Assembly (NCBI RefSeq): GCF_900103885.1
Contig: NZ_FNIM01000009.1
Coordinates: forward strand, 52,214-116,213
DNA length: 64,000 bases
From: Actinomyces ruminicola
GTDB taxonomy: Bacteria; Actinomycetota; Actinomycetes; Actinomycetales; Actinomycetaceae
Reading direction: 5' to 3'
Shown here: piece by piece, positions 24,865 through 33,570 of the stretch
Layout: each line of letters begins with the position of its first letter
How positions within the stretch are numbered: position 1 is the stretch's first letter
Made by a program: the position numbers and the translations under genes
Notes under the pieces: model-generated
The model's input: the letters and a program-made list of their open reading frames with translations, nothing else
What the model was told of the DNA's origin: nothing
The model's database searches: none

Positions 24865-25841
24865 GCGGTTTCCTCCTGGGGGTTGGGCGCATCGGCTCCA
24901 CCGACGAGGACCAGGCGCGGTCGCGGCGTGGGCGTCGGAACGGCGCGGGCCTCGGGGGCCGTGGGGGACAGATGCGCACCGGCGGCGTCGAGCAGTAGGC
25001 GCACCTGCCCGGGACGGTGGGGGCTGCGGAGGGTCCAGGCGAGATGCTGCAGGTAGCCTCCGGCCAACTCCTGCGGGAGCGGCTCATCCGGAGCGCGGCT
25101 GCGCAGCGGGACTACGACTGCGGCAGAACCGCCCCGCGCCTGCGGGCTAGGCGAGAAGGCGGGCTGTGGGCCTGCCGTAGCGAGGTCCGTAGGCAGCTCG
25201 GTGCCGACGTCGGCGGGCTGAGCGGTCAGGGTGCGCGCCCCCTCCCAGGGGGAGGGGGTGAGAATGAGGTGTCCTCGTTCTCGGGCGCGGGCGAGGAGGG
25301 TGCGGCGGTCGCGGGGCCGCAGGCCAGCGGCGACCGTGGCGGAGACCAGGAGTACGGCAACGCCGTCCAGCAGGGCCCCGAGGACCGCCGTGAGCAGCTC
25401 GGGCGGCAGTTCCGCGGCGGGAACGGCGAGGACTCGGGAGAGGTCGAGACCGGCCTCGGCGGCGGCCCGCCACCCCAGCCCCTCGCAGCCCACGACCCCG
25501 CACCAGTCCTCCTCCCCCTGGCGGCGGGCGGCCAAGACGAGCAGCGCACCGGCCGATCCGGTCACGGTCGCCACGCCGACGGACTCGGCTCCCGTCGGGA
25601 GGAGGTTCACGCCCCCCGCTTCCTCCGCCCCCTGGCGGAGCATCGGAACCGCCAGCGCGGCGGCGCCGGAGCCACGCATATCCCGGGAGGCACCGCCGAA
25701 GGCGCGGGAAACCTCCCAGGCGCCCCGCCCGCGGAGGCCTGTGCGTTCCTCGGCGCGCGCGAGGGCGGTGCGGGCCGCGGCGAGGCGGTCGGCACGTACC
25801 GCGCCTCCGGCGACGCCGACGCCCTGCTGGGTCTGTCTCAT
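24861..25841 (-). CDS. imuA: ImuA' (RecA/SulA-like mutasome protein)
   Basis: A 326-residue protein that starts the imuA'-imuB operon. It shows the actinobacterial ImuA' pattern: an N-terminal helix region (AARTALARAEERTGLRG), a central RecA-like core with SAGALLVLAARRQGEEDWCGVVGCEGLGW and ALLDGVAVLLVSATVAAGLRPRDRRTLLARARERGHLIL, but without a complete Walker A lysine motif. It interacts with ImuB and RecA in mycobacteria. AAGGA lies 5 bases before the ATG. The C-terminal third is low complexity (Pro/Ala) and weakly conserved. Identification rests largely on context with ImuB and the SOS promoter. Confidence 0.8.
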   Translation of the reverse strand: MRQTQQGVGVAGGAVRADRLAAARTALARAEERTGLRGRGAWEVSRAFGGASRDMRGSGAAALAVPMLRQGAEEAGGVNLLPTGAESVGVATVTGSAGALLVLAARRQGEEDWCGVVGCEGLGWRAAAEAGLDLSRVLAVPAAELPPELLTAVLGALLDGVAVLLVSATVAAGLRPRDRRTLLARARERGHLILTPSPWEGARTLTAQPADVGTELPTDLATAGPQPAFSPSPQARGGSAAVVVPLRSRAPDEPLPQELAGGYLQHLAWTLRSPHRPGQVRLLLDAAGAHLSPTAPEARAVPTPTPRPRLVLVGGADAPNPQEETA

Positions 25842-25869
25842 GGTTCCTTACTCCCGACGGGAACACCTA

Positions 25870-25885
25870 TCGAACACCTGTTCGA
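25870..25885 (-). promoter_or_regulatory. LexA-binding SOS box of imuA'-imuB
   Basis: The 16-base palindrome TCGAAC-ACCT-GTTCGA is a perfect match to the actinobacterial LexA consensus TCGAAC-N4-GTTCGA. It lies 28 bases before the imuA' start. A candidate -35 TTGCAA (25898-25893) sits just upstream on the minus strand, so the operator occupies the spacer and the -10 region, the usual arrangement for LexA repression. Confidence 0.92.
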
Positions 25886-26009
25886 TGTTCGATTGCAAGA
25901 GTAGTGACGCCCTCCGACACGAATCGCATCCGAGCCGCGTCTAAAGTGGTGGTCATCACCCCGGTCAACAAGCCGACCGGCGCTCCGCTCAACTCCGAGG
26001 AGGTCCGCC

Positions 26010-26582
26010 ATGACCGCAGATCTAACGCGCCCCCGCCCGCCCTTCCCTTACGACTCGCTTCCTCCGCTGCCCGCCTTCACCCTGGCCTCCGACGACCTCG
26101 TCGACGGCGGGCGCATGCCCGACCGCTTCACCGCGGTGCATGAGAACATCTCCCCCGAGCTGCACTGGTCGGGCTTCCCGGCCGCCACCCGCTCCTTCGT
26201 GGTCTCCTGCTTCGACCCCGACGCCCCCTCCCCGGCCGGCTGGTGGCACTGGACGGTGCAGGATCTGGACGCGTCGGTCACCTCCCTGGCCCAGGGCGTG
26301 GGCGAGTCCGATCTCCACCTCGATGGCGCCGCCTTCCACGCCGTCAACGACTCGGGCACGCACGCCTGGTCCGGCCCCTACCCGCCGGCGGGCGACGGCG
26401 ACCACCGCTACGTGTTCGCCGTGCACGCCCTGGACGTGGACACCCTGGGCCTGGAGGACGATGCCTCTCCGACGACCGTGGCCGCGCAGTGCTCCTTCCA
26501 CGCCATCGCCCGGGCCCTGCTGACCGTCACCTACTCCCAGCCGGGCGAGCCCGGTGCCGCGCCCTTCCTCCAGGAGGCGTAG
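26010..26582 (+). CDS. YbhB/YbcL family PEBP-like protein
   Basis: A 190-residue cytoplasmic protein of the phosphatidylethanolamine-binding (Raf kinase inhibitor-like) family. Ligand-pocket motifs are CFDPDAPSPAGWWHW and GTHAWSGPYPPAGDGDHRYVFAVHALD. The E. coli relatives YbhB/YbcL have no clear enzymatic role. GGAGG is 7 bases before the ATG. The gene is divergent from imuA' and a TAAAGT box about 60 bases upstream could be its -10. Nothing links it to the SOS genes functionally. Confidence 0.92.
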   Translation: MTADLTRPRPPFPYDSLPPLPAFTLASDDLVDGGRMPDRFTAVHENISPELHWSGFPAATRSFVVSCFDPDAPSPAGWWHWTVQDLDASVTSLAQGVGESDLHLDGAAFHAVNDSGTHAWSGPYPPAGDGDHRYVFAVHALDVDTLGLEDDASPTTVAAQCSFHAIARALLTVTYSQPGEPGAAPFLQEA

Positions 26583-26622
26583 CGGCTGAGCGACCGACCG
26601 GCGCCCGCTCGCGCTGCGCGGC

Positions 26623-27090
26623 TCAGGCGGCGCCGGGGAAGCCGAGGGTCCGCCAGGCCTCGTACAGGCCGACGGCGGCGGAGTTGGCGAGGTTCAGCGA
26701 GCGGCTGCCGGCGAGCATGGGGATGCGCGCCCGCCCGGTGACGCGCGGATGATTCATGATCCGCTCGGGCAGGCCGGTGGGTTCAGGGCCGAAGAGCAGG
26801 GCGTCATCGTCACGCCAGGCGATGTCGGTGTAGAGGGTGGAGGTGCGGGCGGTGAAGGCGAAGATGCGTCCGGGCACCTGCTCCAGGCACGCCTCCCAGG
26901 TGGCGTGCACGCGCGTGCGGGCCAGGTCGTGATAGTCCAGACCTGCGCGGCGCAGCTTGGCGTCATCCATGTCGAACAGGGGGTCGACCAGGTGGAGCGT
27001 CGCCCCGGTATTGGCGCTCAGCCGGATGGCCGCGCCCGAGTTCCCGGGGATGCGGGGCTCGAAGAAGATGACGTGCAGCACGCGGGACAT
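26623..27090 (-). CDS. trmL: tRNA (cytidine/uridine-34-2'-O)-methyltransferase TrmL
   Basis: A 155-residue SPOUT methyltransferase that 2'-O-methylates the wobble base of certain tRNA-Leu species with SAM. The family N-terminus LHVIFFEPRIPGNSGAAIRL, the middle LLFGPEPTGLPERI and the knot motif IPMLAGSRSLNLANSAAVGLYEAWR are all present and the length is normal for TrmL. The ATG gives MSRVLHVIFF; the longer open frame upstream is not used. It is followed, in the leftward direction, only by the convergent PEBP gene 40 bases away. Confidence 0.93.
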   Translation of the reverse strand: MSRVLHVIFFEPRIPGNSGAAIRLSANTGATLHLVDPLFDMDDAKLRRAGLDYHDLARTRVHATWEACLEQVPGRIFAFTARTSTLYTDIAWRDDDALLFGPEPTGLPERIMNHPRVTGRARIPMLAGSRSLNLANSAAVGLYEAWRTLGFPGAA

Positions 27091-27148
27091 CCTGCCACGG
27101 CCCCACCGGCTGCTTGGCGCTGGTGGGGCGCACCGTCTCCGGGCGGGG

Positions 27149-28609
27149 TCAGCCCAGCGAGTCCAGGACGAGGTTGAGGCCCTCCCCCATGGTCGGGTGG
27201 GAGATGGGGGCGTCGCGCAGTTGCTGCCAGGGCATGCCCGCGAGCATCGCCACCTGGACGGCGGTGATGACCTCCCCGGCGCTCTCACCGATGATCGCGG
27301 CGCCGAGGATCAGGTCGGTGTCGGCGTCGATGATCAGCTTGTAGAAGCCGCCGGTCGCGCCCAGGGTCCTGGCGCGGGGCACCGCGGCGGTGGGGGTCTT
27401 GGCGACGCGCACGTTGTGCCCCGTCTCCCGCGCCTGGGCCTCGGTCAGGCCGACGTGCCCGAGCTCTGGGGTGGTGAACACGGTCCAGGGTATGACGCGC
27501 CCGGCCGTGGAGGCCTCACGGCCGTCCAGCAGGTCCCGCAGCACACGGAAGTCGTTCCAGGAGGCGTGGGTGAACATGGGGCTGCCGGCCACGTCGCCTG
27601 CGGCGTACACGCCCTCGGCCGTGGTGCGCAGGTGGTCGTCCACGCGCACGAAGCCCCGCTCGGTCAGTTCGACCCCGGCCGCCTCCAGGCCCAGACCGGC
27701 AGTGACCGGGGTGCGGCCCAGAGCCACCAGCAGGTGGGAGCCGGTGGCCTCGCGGCCGTCCTCCGTGCGCACCACCACCGGGCCGGAGCGGGCGGGGCAG
27801 CGCACGGCATTCACGCGGGCGCCGGTGAGGATCTCCACACCGAGGGCCTCGAGCCCGGCGGCGACCTCCGCGGCAACATCTGCATCCTCCCGGTTCAGCA
27901 CGTGCTCGCCGGAGTGGAGCAGGGTCACGGGCACGCCCAGCATTCCCATCAGGGAGGCCATCTCGACGCCGATGACCCCACCGCCGAGGATGATGAGGTG
28001 CCCGGGCAGCTCGGGCAGGCCCAGCAGGTCCTCGCTGGTCCAGTAGGGGGCGTCGGCCAGTCCCGGAATGGCGGGGAGGGCCGGGGTGGTGCCGGTGTTG
28101 ATGAGGACGCGCCGCCCCCGCACCCGGCGCACGGCGCCGTCGGCGGTGGCGATCTCGACGGTGCGCGGGGCGATGAAGCGGGCGGAGCCGCGCACGAAGT
28201 CCAAGCCGGAATCGGCGAACATGGTCTCGTGAGCGGCAACCATGCCGCCCACAACGGCCTCCTTGCGTGCCCGCAGCGCCTTCAGGTCGATGTGGGCGCG
28301 GGTCAGCAGCGCGGTGTCGTCGCGGGAGCTGGAGTCGTCGGCACCGAGCTCGGGCAGGGCGACGCCGTAGGCGCCGGCCCCCTGCACCTGATGCAGGACG
28401 CGGGCGGAGGTGATGAGGGTCTTGGTGGGGATGCAGGCAACATTGATGCACGTGCCGCCAACCTTGTCGCGCTCGACCATGACGACGTCGTCTCCCTTGC
28501 GGGCACGCGCCATGGCCAGCGACTTGCCCGCCTTGCCTCCGCCGACGACGAGCAGGTCAACCTCCTGAACCTGCCCGGATGCGGTGACCGTGGTGTCGGT
28601 GACGCCCAT
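27149..28609 (-). CDS. FAD-dependent pyridine nucleotide-disulfide oxidoreductase (Lpd/MerA-like)
   Basis: A 486-residue flavoprotein. FAD motif VVGGGKAGKSLAMARA (residues 21-36), redox-active GGTCINVACIPTKT with Cys54 and Cys59, NAD(P) motif ILGGGVIGVEMASLMGMLG, second FAD motif GVYAAGDVAGSP, and the C-terminal HPTMGEGLN with the catalytic His donated to the partner subunit. It could be dihydrolipoyl dehydrogenase, a soluble transhydrogenase or a mercuric/thiol reductase relative; no lipoyl enzymes or mer genes are adjacent. It begins MGVTDTTVTAS with a strong GAGGAGAGG just before the ATG. Divergent from the YbaK gene. Confidence 0.88.
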   Translation of the reverse strand: MGVTDTTVTASGQVQEVDLLVVGGGKAGKSLAMARARKGDDVVMVERDKVGGTCINVACIPTKTLITSARVLHQVQGAGAYGVALPELGADDSSSRDDTALLTRAHIDLKALRARKEAVVGGMVAAHETMFADSGLDFVRGSARFIAPRTVEIATADGAVRRVRGRRVLINTGTTPALPAIPGLADAPYWTSEDLLGLPELPGHLIILGGGVIGVEMASLMGMLGVPVTLLHSGEHVLNREDADVAAEVAAGLEALGVEILTGARVNAVRCPARSGPVVVRTEDGREATGSHLLVALGRTPVTAGLGLEAAGVELTERGFVRVDDHLRTTAEGVYAAGDVAGSPMFTHASWNDFRVLRDLLDGREASTAGRVIPWTVFTTPELGHVGLTEAQARETGHNVRVAKTPTAAVPRARTLGATGGFYKLIIDADTDLILGAAIIGESAGEVITAVQVAMLAGMPWQQLRDAPISHPTMGEGLNLVLDSLG

Positions 28610-28776
28610 TGCCTCTCCTCGTTCTTTTCCGTGGCCTGACTTAGGCCGCCGTGTCCCACAGGCAACGCCTGGTAAGGCGGGGTTCATTCCCGCCCCGGCC
28701 CCGACGGCGCCGTAGACTCCCGTCGGGATCCTGCCCAAGCTGCTCTCCGATGCTTCGCCACCGAAAGGACTTCTCT

Positions 28777-29367
28777 ATGAGTCAGCTGCGTGAACCGGCC
28801 GATGTCTTCGCCGAGACGCTCGGATGGCAATCCGCTCTCGAGCGGACCGATCTGCTCGCCCCGCCCGTGGCCGCAGCACTGCAGGCTCCCGCCGCCACCG
28901 ACGCCGATCAGGACCTGGCGGGCGCGGCGAAAGTGGTGGAGATTGATCCCGCCCTATCCGACACGGATGCGCTGAACACGGAGTACTCGTTGAACCCCGA
29001 GGCCACCGGTAACTGCGTGCTGGTGGCCGGCAAGCGCTCCGGTGAGCGGCGCCTGGCGGCCTGTGTGGTGCGGGCAACCGACTTCGCTGACGTCAACCAC
29101 CGTGTCAAGCAGCTCCTCGACGTGCGCAAGGCGTCCTTCCTGCCCATGGAGCAGGCAGTCGAGATGAGCGGCATGGCCTACGGTGCCATCACCCCGGTGG
29201 GCCTGCCCACCGACTGGCGGCTGCTGATCGACGCGCAGGTGGCCGCGCGCGACACGATGCTCATCGGCTCCGGCGTGCGCCACTCCAAACTGCTGGTGCC
29301 CGGAGCGCTGCTCGCGGCCCTGCCCGGCGCCGAGGTGATCGAGGGCCTGGGCATCACCCCTGCCTAG
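28777..29367 (+). CDS. YbaK/prolyl-tRNA synthetase-associated domain protein (aminoacyl-tRNA deacylase)
   Basis: A 196-residue protein of the YbaK/ProX editing family, which hydrolyses mischarged aminoacyl-tRNAs such as Cys-tRNA(Pro). Features are the ENCVLVAGKR-like strand (TGNCVLVAGKRSGERRLAACVV), KASFLPMEQAVEMSGMAYGAITPVGLP and the terminal LLIDAQVAARDTMLIGSGVRHSKLLV. AAAGGA precedes the ATG by 8 bases. The upstream GTG extension to 28651 would overlap the promoter region of the divergent flavoprotein and is rejected. Which tRNA it edits cannot be told from sequence. Confidence 0.87.
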   Translation: MSQLREPADVFAETLGWQSALERTDLLAPPVAAALQAPAATDADQDLAGAAKVVEIDPALSDTDALNTEYSLNPEATGNCVLVAGKRSGERRLAACVVRATDFADVNHRVKQLLDVRKASFLPMEQAVEMSGMAYGAITPVGLPTDWRLLIDAQVAARDTMLIGSGVRHSKLLVPGALLAALPGAEVIEGLGITPA

Positions 29368-29429
29368 AGCAGCAGCACCCGACATGACGGCTCTCTCGTG
29401 TTTGAAGGCGTGGGGGCGGGGTGTCTCAG

Positions 29430-29453
29430 CTGCCTGGTCACGCTGGCAGGCAG
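29430..29453. terminator. Candidate bidirectional terminator hairpin
   Basis: CTGCCTG (29430-29436) pairs with CAGGCAG (29447-29453) around a 10-base loop in the gap between two convergent genes. No T-tract is present on either strand, so it is a weak call. Confidence 0.35.
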
Positions 29454-29529
29454 TTACCGATGCCATTGCCGGCCGTAAATCCGGGTGCGGGCCGCGCTCG
29501 CAACCGCGTACGGCGGCGTCCCGCTACCG

Positions 29530-31233
29530 TCAGCTCATCTCCGGCACCATCTCGATGGCGCCGCAGGGGCACTCCTCCGCGCAGATGCCGCAGCCCTTGC
29601 AGTAGTCGTAGTTGAAGGCGTAGCGCTTGCCCGGCTCCAGCTTGATGACGGCGTTGTCCGGGCACACCCCGAAGCAGTTGTCGCACTCGAAGCAGTTGCC
29701 ACAGCTCATGCACCGCCGGGCCTCGAACAGGGCGTCATCCGCGCTGAGCCCCCGGACCACCTCGGCGAAGGTCTGGGAGCGGCGGGCCCCCTCCAGCCGC
29801 TCACGCACCTGCTGGGGCGCGTCGGAGTAGTACCAGGAGTTGATGGCGCCGATCTGGGCCAGCCGGTGGCGCTCCGGGGGCTGGTAGACCTCGCCGCGCA
29901 GATAGGCATCGATGGCGCGGGCGGCCTTCTTGCCGTGGCCGATGCCCACCGTGACGGTGCGCTGTGATGGAACCATGTCCCCGCCGGCGAACAGTCCCGG
30001 GTAGCCGGTCATTAGCTGATCGTCGACCTGCACCACGCCGTCCTCGATCGTTATTCCTTCCACCCCGTCCACCAGGCCCAGATCCGACTCCTGCCCCAGG
30101 GCCAGTATCAGGGAGTCGGCGGCCAGATCCTCGAACTCGCCGGTCGGCTGCGGGAAGCCGGTCTCGTCCAGCTCCATCCGCTCGATGCGCAGCTTGCCGG
30201 CGTCGGCGTGCTGGACGGTGGACAGCCACCGCATCTGGATGCCCTCCTCCAGGGCCTCGACCACTTCGGAGTCGTGGGCGGGCATGCGCTCGCGAGTACG
30301 CCGGTAGACGATGATCGCCTCCTCGGCACCCAGGCGCTTGGCGGTGCGGGCGGCATCGAGGGCAGTGTTGCCACCGCCATAGACCACTACACGTCGTCCC
30401 AGCATGAGCTGGTCGTCCACGGCGCCCTCACCGCTCTCACCTCCGCCTGCCACATCCTTGAGCATGGTGACGGCGTCAAGGATGCGGGCGGTCTCGCCGG
30501 CCGGAATGTAGGCGCGTCTCCCGATCTGGGCGCCAACGGCCAGGAAGACAGCATCGAACTCGCCGGAGGCCAGCTCCGGCGCGATGTGGTCCACCTTGCT
30601 GTCCAGGACGAAACGGACCCCCATGGCCTCGATGCGGGCGATCTCGGCGTCGAGCACATCACGGGGCAGACGGTAGGCGGGGATGCCGTAGCGCATCATC
30701 CCACCCGCCTTGGGGGCGGCGTCGCGGACGGTGACGGCGTGGCCGCGGCGGCGCAGCTGGTAGGCGGCGCTCAGGCCGGCGGGCCCGGCCCCGACTATGA
30801 GCACGTGCTTGCCGGTGTCCGGCGCGCACGGCTCGGGCGCCCACCCCTGCCGCAGCGCCTCGTCGCCCAGGAAGCGCTCGACGGCGTTGATGCCCACGGC
30901 CTCGTCCACCCGGCCGCGGTTGCATGCGGTCTGGCAGGGGTGGTAGCACACGCGTCCCATGACGGCGGGCAGCGGGTTGTCCCGCATCAGGGTGCGCCAG
31001 GCCTGCTCGTAGGAGCCGTCCTCGGCGTCGTAGAGCCACTTCTGGATGTTCTCCCCGGCGGGGCAGGCGTCGTTGCAGGGCGGGAGGAAGTCGCGGTAGA
31101 CGGGGCGTTCCACGCGCCAGGCGCCGGTCTTGTTCTCCAGGGAGGAGGCCGTGGCCAGGGTGATGGCGAAGGGGAGGACCCTGCCGGTCCCGGCGTCGGT
31201 ACCCGCGGGTTCAGGAGTGGAGGTGGTGGTCAT
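29530..31233 (-). CDS. GltD-like NAD(P)H oxidoreductase fused to a 2[4Fe-4S] ferredoxin domain
   Basis: A 567-residue protein. Residues 1-150 resemble the Fe-S N-terminal domain of glutamate synthase small subunit (CNDACPAGENIQKW, CYHPCQTACNRGRVDEAVGINAVERF). The centre has FAD (VLIVGAGPAGLSAAYQLRRRG) and NAD(P) (VVVYGGGNTALDAARTAKRLG) motifs and a GGDMVPSQRTVTVGIGHGKKAA close. The last 60 residues are a ferredoxin with two clusters, CFECDNCFGVCP and CKGCGICAEECP. It is the last gene of the 2-oxoacid oxidoreductase operon, replacing the separate delta ferredoxin subunit and probably passing electrons between ferredoxin and NAD(P)H. AAGGAGG precedes the ATG and the upstream stop is one base away. 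Confidence 0.9.
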   Translation of the reverse strand: MTTTSTPEPAGTDAGTGRVLPFAITLATASSLENKTGAWRVERPVYRDFLPPCNDACPAGENIQKWLYDAEDGSYEQAWRTLMRDNPLPAVMGRVCYHPCQTACNRGRVDEAVGINAVERFLGDEALRQGWAPEPCAPDTGKHVLIVGAGPAGLSAAYQLRRRGHAVTVRDAAPKAGGMMRYGIPAYRLPRDVLDAEIARIEAMGVRFVLDSKVDHIAPELASGEFDAVFLAVGAQIGRRAYIPAGETARILDAVTMLKDVAGGGESGEGAVDDQLMLGRRVVVYGGGNTALDAARTAKRLGAEEAIIVYRRTRERMPAHDSEVVEALEEGIQMRWLSTVQHADAGKLRIERMELDETGFPQPTGEFEDLAADSLILALGQESDLGLVDGVEGITIEDGVVQVDDQLMTGYPGLFAGGDMVPSQRTVTVGIGHGKKAARAIDAYLRGEVYQPPERHRLAQIGAINSWYYSDAPQQVRERLEGARRSQTFAEVVRGLSADDALFEARRCMSCGNCFECDNCFGVCPDNAVIKLEPGKRYAFNYDYCKGCGICAEECPCGAIEMVPEMS

Positions 31234-31234
31234 T

Positions 31235-32365
31235 TCAGTCCTCCTTGGGGGCATTGTTGAGGTCGGCGCGCGCTCCCAGGGCGGAGGCGGCACCGGTGGC
31301 CGCGTCGTTCAGCACGGGGGTTGCATCGGTCCGGTCCAGCAGGCCGTAGCGGCGGATGTTGCGGTCGGCGAGAGCCTGGATGCGGCCGATCGTCTCCTCG
31401 TCCCGAGTGGGGCGGAACAGGTGTGCGTAGCGGCGCTGGAGCACGAGATAGTCCTCCACCGGCACCTGACGGCGAATCGGACTGACCCCGGTGACCTCGC
31501 CGTGCTCCGCCTCGAAGACGGGGAAGAGCCCGGACTCCACGGCCAGGCGGGCGATGCGCACGGTGTAGGAGGACTTCGATCCCCAGCCCAGGGGGCAGGG
31601 GACGAACACGTGGATATAGCGAGGGCCGTGCAGGCCCATGGCGTAGGCGACCTTGCGTTCCAGATCGTGCAGGTCCGCGACGGTGGCCGTGGCCACGTAG
31701 GGGATCTCGTGGGCCATGGCGATGCGGGGCACGTCCTTGCCCTGGCCGAACACATTGCCCGGGGTGTCCCCCACCGCCTGGGTGGTGGCGGTGCGGGCCG
31801 CCGGTGGAGTCGCGCCCGAGCGCTGGACCCCGGTGTTCATGTAGGCCTGATTGTCGTAGCAGACGTACAGGATGTCATCGCCGCGCTCGAACATTCCGGA
31901 CAGGCAGCCGAAGCCGATGTCCACGGTGCCGCCGTCGCCTCCCTGCGCGACCACGCGGATGTCCTCACGCCCCTTGGCCTTCAGTCCCGCGGCCACCCCG
32001 GTGGCCACGGCCGGGGCATTGCCGAACAGGGAGTGGAGCCAGGGCAGGCGCCAGGCGGACTCGGGGTACGGGGAGGAGAAGACCTCCAGGCAGCCGGTGG
32101 CGTTGACGGTGACCAGGCTGCCTCCAGCGCCCGCGGCCGCCGCCGAGGCGGCGTCGAGCACGTAGCGGGCTCCCAGCGCCTCACCGCACCCCTGGCAGGC
32201 GCGGTGCCCGGAGGTAAGGGTGTTGTGGCGCTCCCGACTGGACTGGAGGGAGCGGACCTCCGGCAGGAGCCGGTTGCCCACGGCGAAGGAACCGACCTGG
32301 TAGAAACGTACCCGGCCCCCCGGCTGCAGCGGTGGGGCGGGAGCGGGGGTGGACGTCGTCGTCAT
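31235..32365 (-). CDS. porB: 2-oxoacid:ferredoxin oxidoreductase beta subunit
   Basis: A 376-residue thiamine-diphosphate- and Fe-S-binding subunit. Cluster cysteines include HRACQGCGEALG (Cys57, Cys60), ATGCLEVF (Cys92) and a later Cys in ILYVCYDNQAYMNTGVQ. The TPP motif is GGDGGTVDIGFGCLSG with the downstream NQAYMNTG. It overlaps the alpha gene by four bases (ATGA). Together with alpha and gamma it oxidises pyruvate or another 2-oxoacid to the acyl-CoA and CO2, reducing ferredoxin. Which oxoacid is used cannot be decided from sequence. The first ten residues nearly equal those of the next gene. Confidence 0.9.
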   Translation of the reverse strand: MTTTSTPAPAPPLQPGGRVRFYQVGSFAVGNRLLPEVRSLQSSRERHNTLTSGHRACQGCGEALGARYVLDAASAAAAGAGGSLVTVNATGCLEVFSSPYPESAWRLPWLHSLFGNAPAVATGVAAGLKAKGREDIRVVAQGGDGGTVDIGFGCLSGMFERGDDILYVCYDNQAYMNTGVQRSGATPPAARTATTQAVGDTPGNVFGQGKDVPRIAMAHEIPYVATATVADLHDLERKVAYAMGLHGPRYIHVFVPCPLGWGSKSSYTVRIARLAVESGLFPVFEAEHGEVTGVSPIRRQVPVEDYLVLQRRYAHLFRPTRDEETIGRIQALADRNIRRYGLLDRTDATPVLNDAATGAASALGARADLNNAPKED

Positions 32366-33570
32366 GATGCTGCTCCTTCCGTGTGAGAGCCGACTGCCGC
32401 CAGGTGCGCGGCGACGGCGGCCTCGTCCAGATCCAGGAACTCCAGGGTGGCGAGTTCGCCCCGGTCGGCGCGGCGCAGGGCCTCGGCCAGGGAGGCCGAG
32501 GTGATTTCCCGTCCGCCCAGCCCCGCGGCCACCGTGGTCAGGGCGACCTCGCCGGCGCGGTCCCACAGCACGCGCCGCAGGTCCTCCTCGACGATGCCGC
32601 CGCGCCCCAGGGAGAAGGCGCGCTCCAGGCTCACCACCCGGGTGGCTCCGGCCAGCGCGCGCGCCATCGCGGCGTCCGGGAAGGGACGGAAGGAGGTCAG
32701 GGCCACCAGGCCGACCGCCACGCCGCCCTCGCGCAGGGAGTCGATGACGTCCTTGAGGGTACCGGTCACCGACCCCAGGGCCACCACCACCGTGTCGGCT
32801 CCCTCCGTGCGATAGGTGTGGAGCAGCCCCCCGGAGTCCCTGCCGAAGGCCTCGGCGAACTCCCGCCCCACGCGCTCGACCACCTCGATGGCCGCCTGCT
32901 GCTTGCGATGCGCCAGGTAGCGGACCTCGGTGAAGGCCTCGGGTCCCACCATCGCGCCGATGGTGACGGGATCATCCGGGTCGAGTGATTGCACCGGCTG
33001 GAAGGGGGGCAGGAAGGCATCCACCTGCTCCTGCTCGGGAACGTCCACGCGTTCCACTGCGTGGGTCAGGACGAACCCGTCCATGCACACCATGACCGGC
33101 AGGCTCAGTTCCTCGGCGATGCGGAAGGCCTGCACATGCAGATCAGCGGCCTCCTGGTTGTCCGCGGCGAAGAGTTGAAGCCAGCCGCTCTCGCGCTGGC
33201 TCATGGTGTCGGACTGGTCGTTCCAGATGTTGATGGGAGCACCGATGGCCCGGTTGGCCACGGTCATGACAATGGGCAGGCCCAGACCCGACGCGTTGTA
33301 GACGGCCTCCACCATGAACAGCAGCCCCTGGGAGGCGGTGGCCGTATAGGCCCGGGCGCCCACGGCGCTGGCGCCGATGGCCACTGACTGGGCCGCGAAC
33401 TCGGACTCGACGTTGACGTACTCGCATTCCAGCTCCCCGACCTTGACCAGGCGGGAGAGCTCCTCCACGATGTGCGTCTGCGGCGAGATGGGATAGGCGC
33501 ACACGACATCGGGGCGGCAGGCGGCCACGGCGGCCGCCACCGCCTTCGACCCCTCGATCTCACGCAGCAC
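32362..33570 (-). CDS. porA: 2-oxoacid:ferredoxin oxidoreductase alpha subunit
   Basis: A 402-residue subunit that binds the pyrimidine end of TPP and shapes the substrate site. Family motifs: CAYPISPQTHIVEELSRLV, YVNVESEFAAQSVAIGAS, ATASQGLLFMVEAVYNASGLGLPIVM and the long C-terminal transketolase-like domain with VALTSFRPFP and LERAFSLGRGGIVEEDLRR. Length matches stand-alone alpha subunits. Its start overlaps the gamma gene by 11 bases and its stop overlaps porB by four, so the three are coupled in one mRNA. Confidence 0.9.
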   Translation of the reverse strand: MLREIEGSKAVAAAVAACRPDVVCAYPISPQTHIVEELSRLVKVGELECEYVNVESEFAAQSVAIGASAVGARAYTATASQGLLFMVEAVYNASGLGLPIVMTVANRAIGAPINIWNDQSDTMSQRESGWLQLFAADNQEAADLHVQAFRIAEELSLPVMVCMDGFVLTHAVERVDVPEQEQVDAFLPPFQPVQSLDPDDPVTIGAMVGPEAFTEVRYLAHRKQQAAIEVVERVGREFAEAFGRDSGGLLHTYRTEGADTVVVALGSVTGTLKDVIDSLREGGVAVGLVALTSFRPFPDAAMARALAGATRVVSLERAFSLGRGGIVEEDLRRVLWDRAGEVALTTVAAGLGGREITSASLAEALRRADRGELATLEFLDLDEAAVAAHLAAVGSHTEGAAS

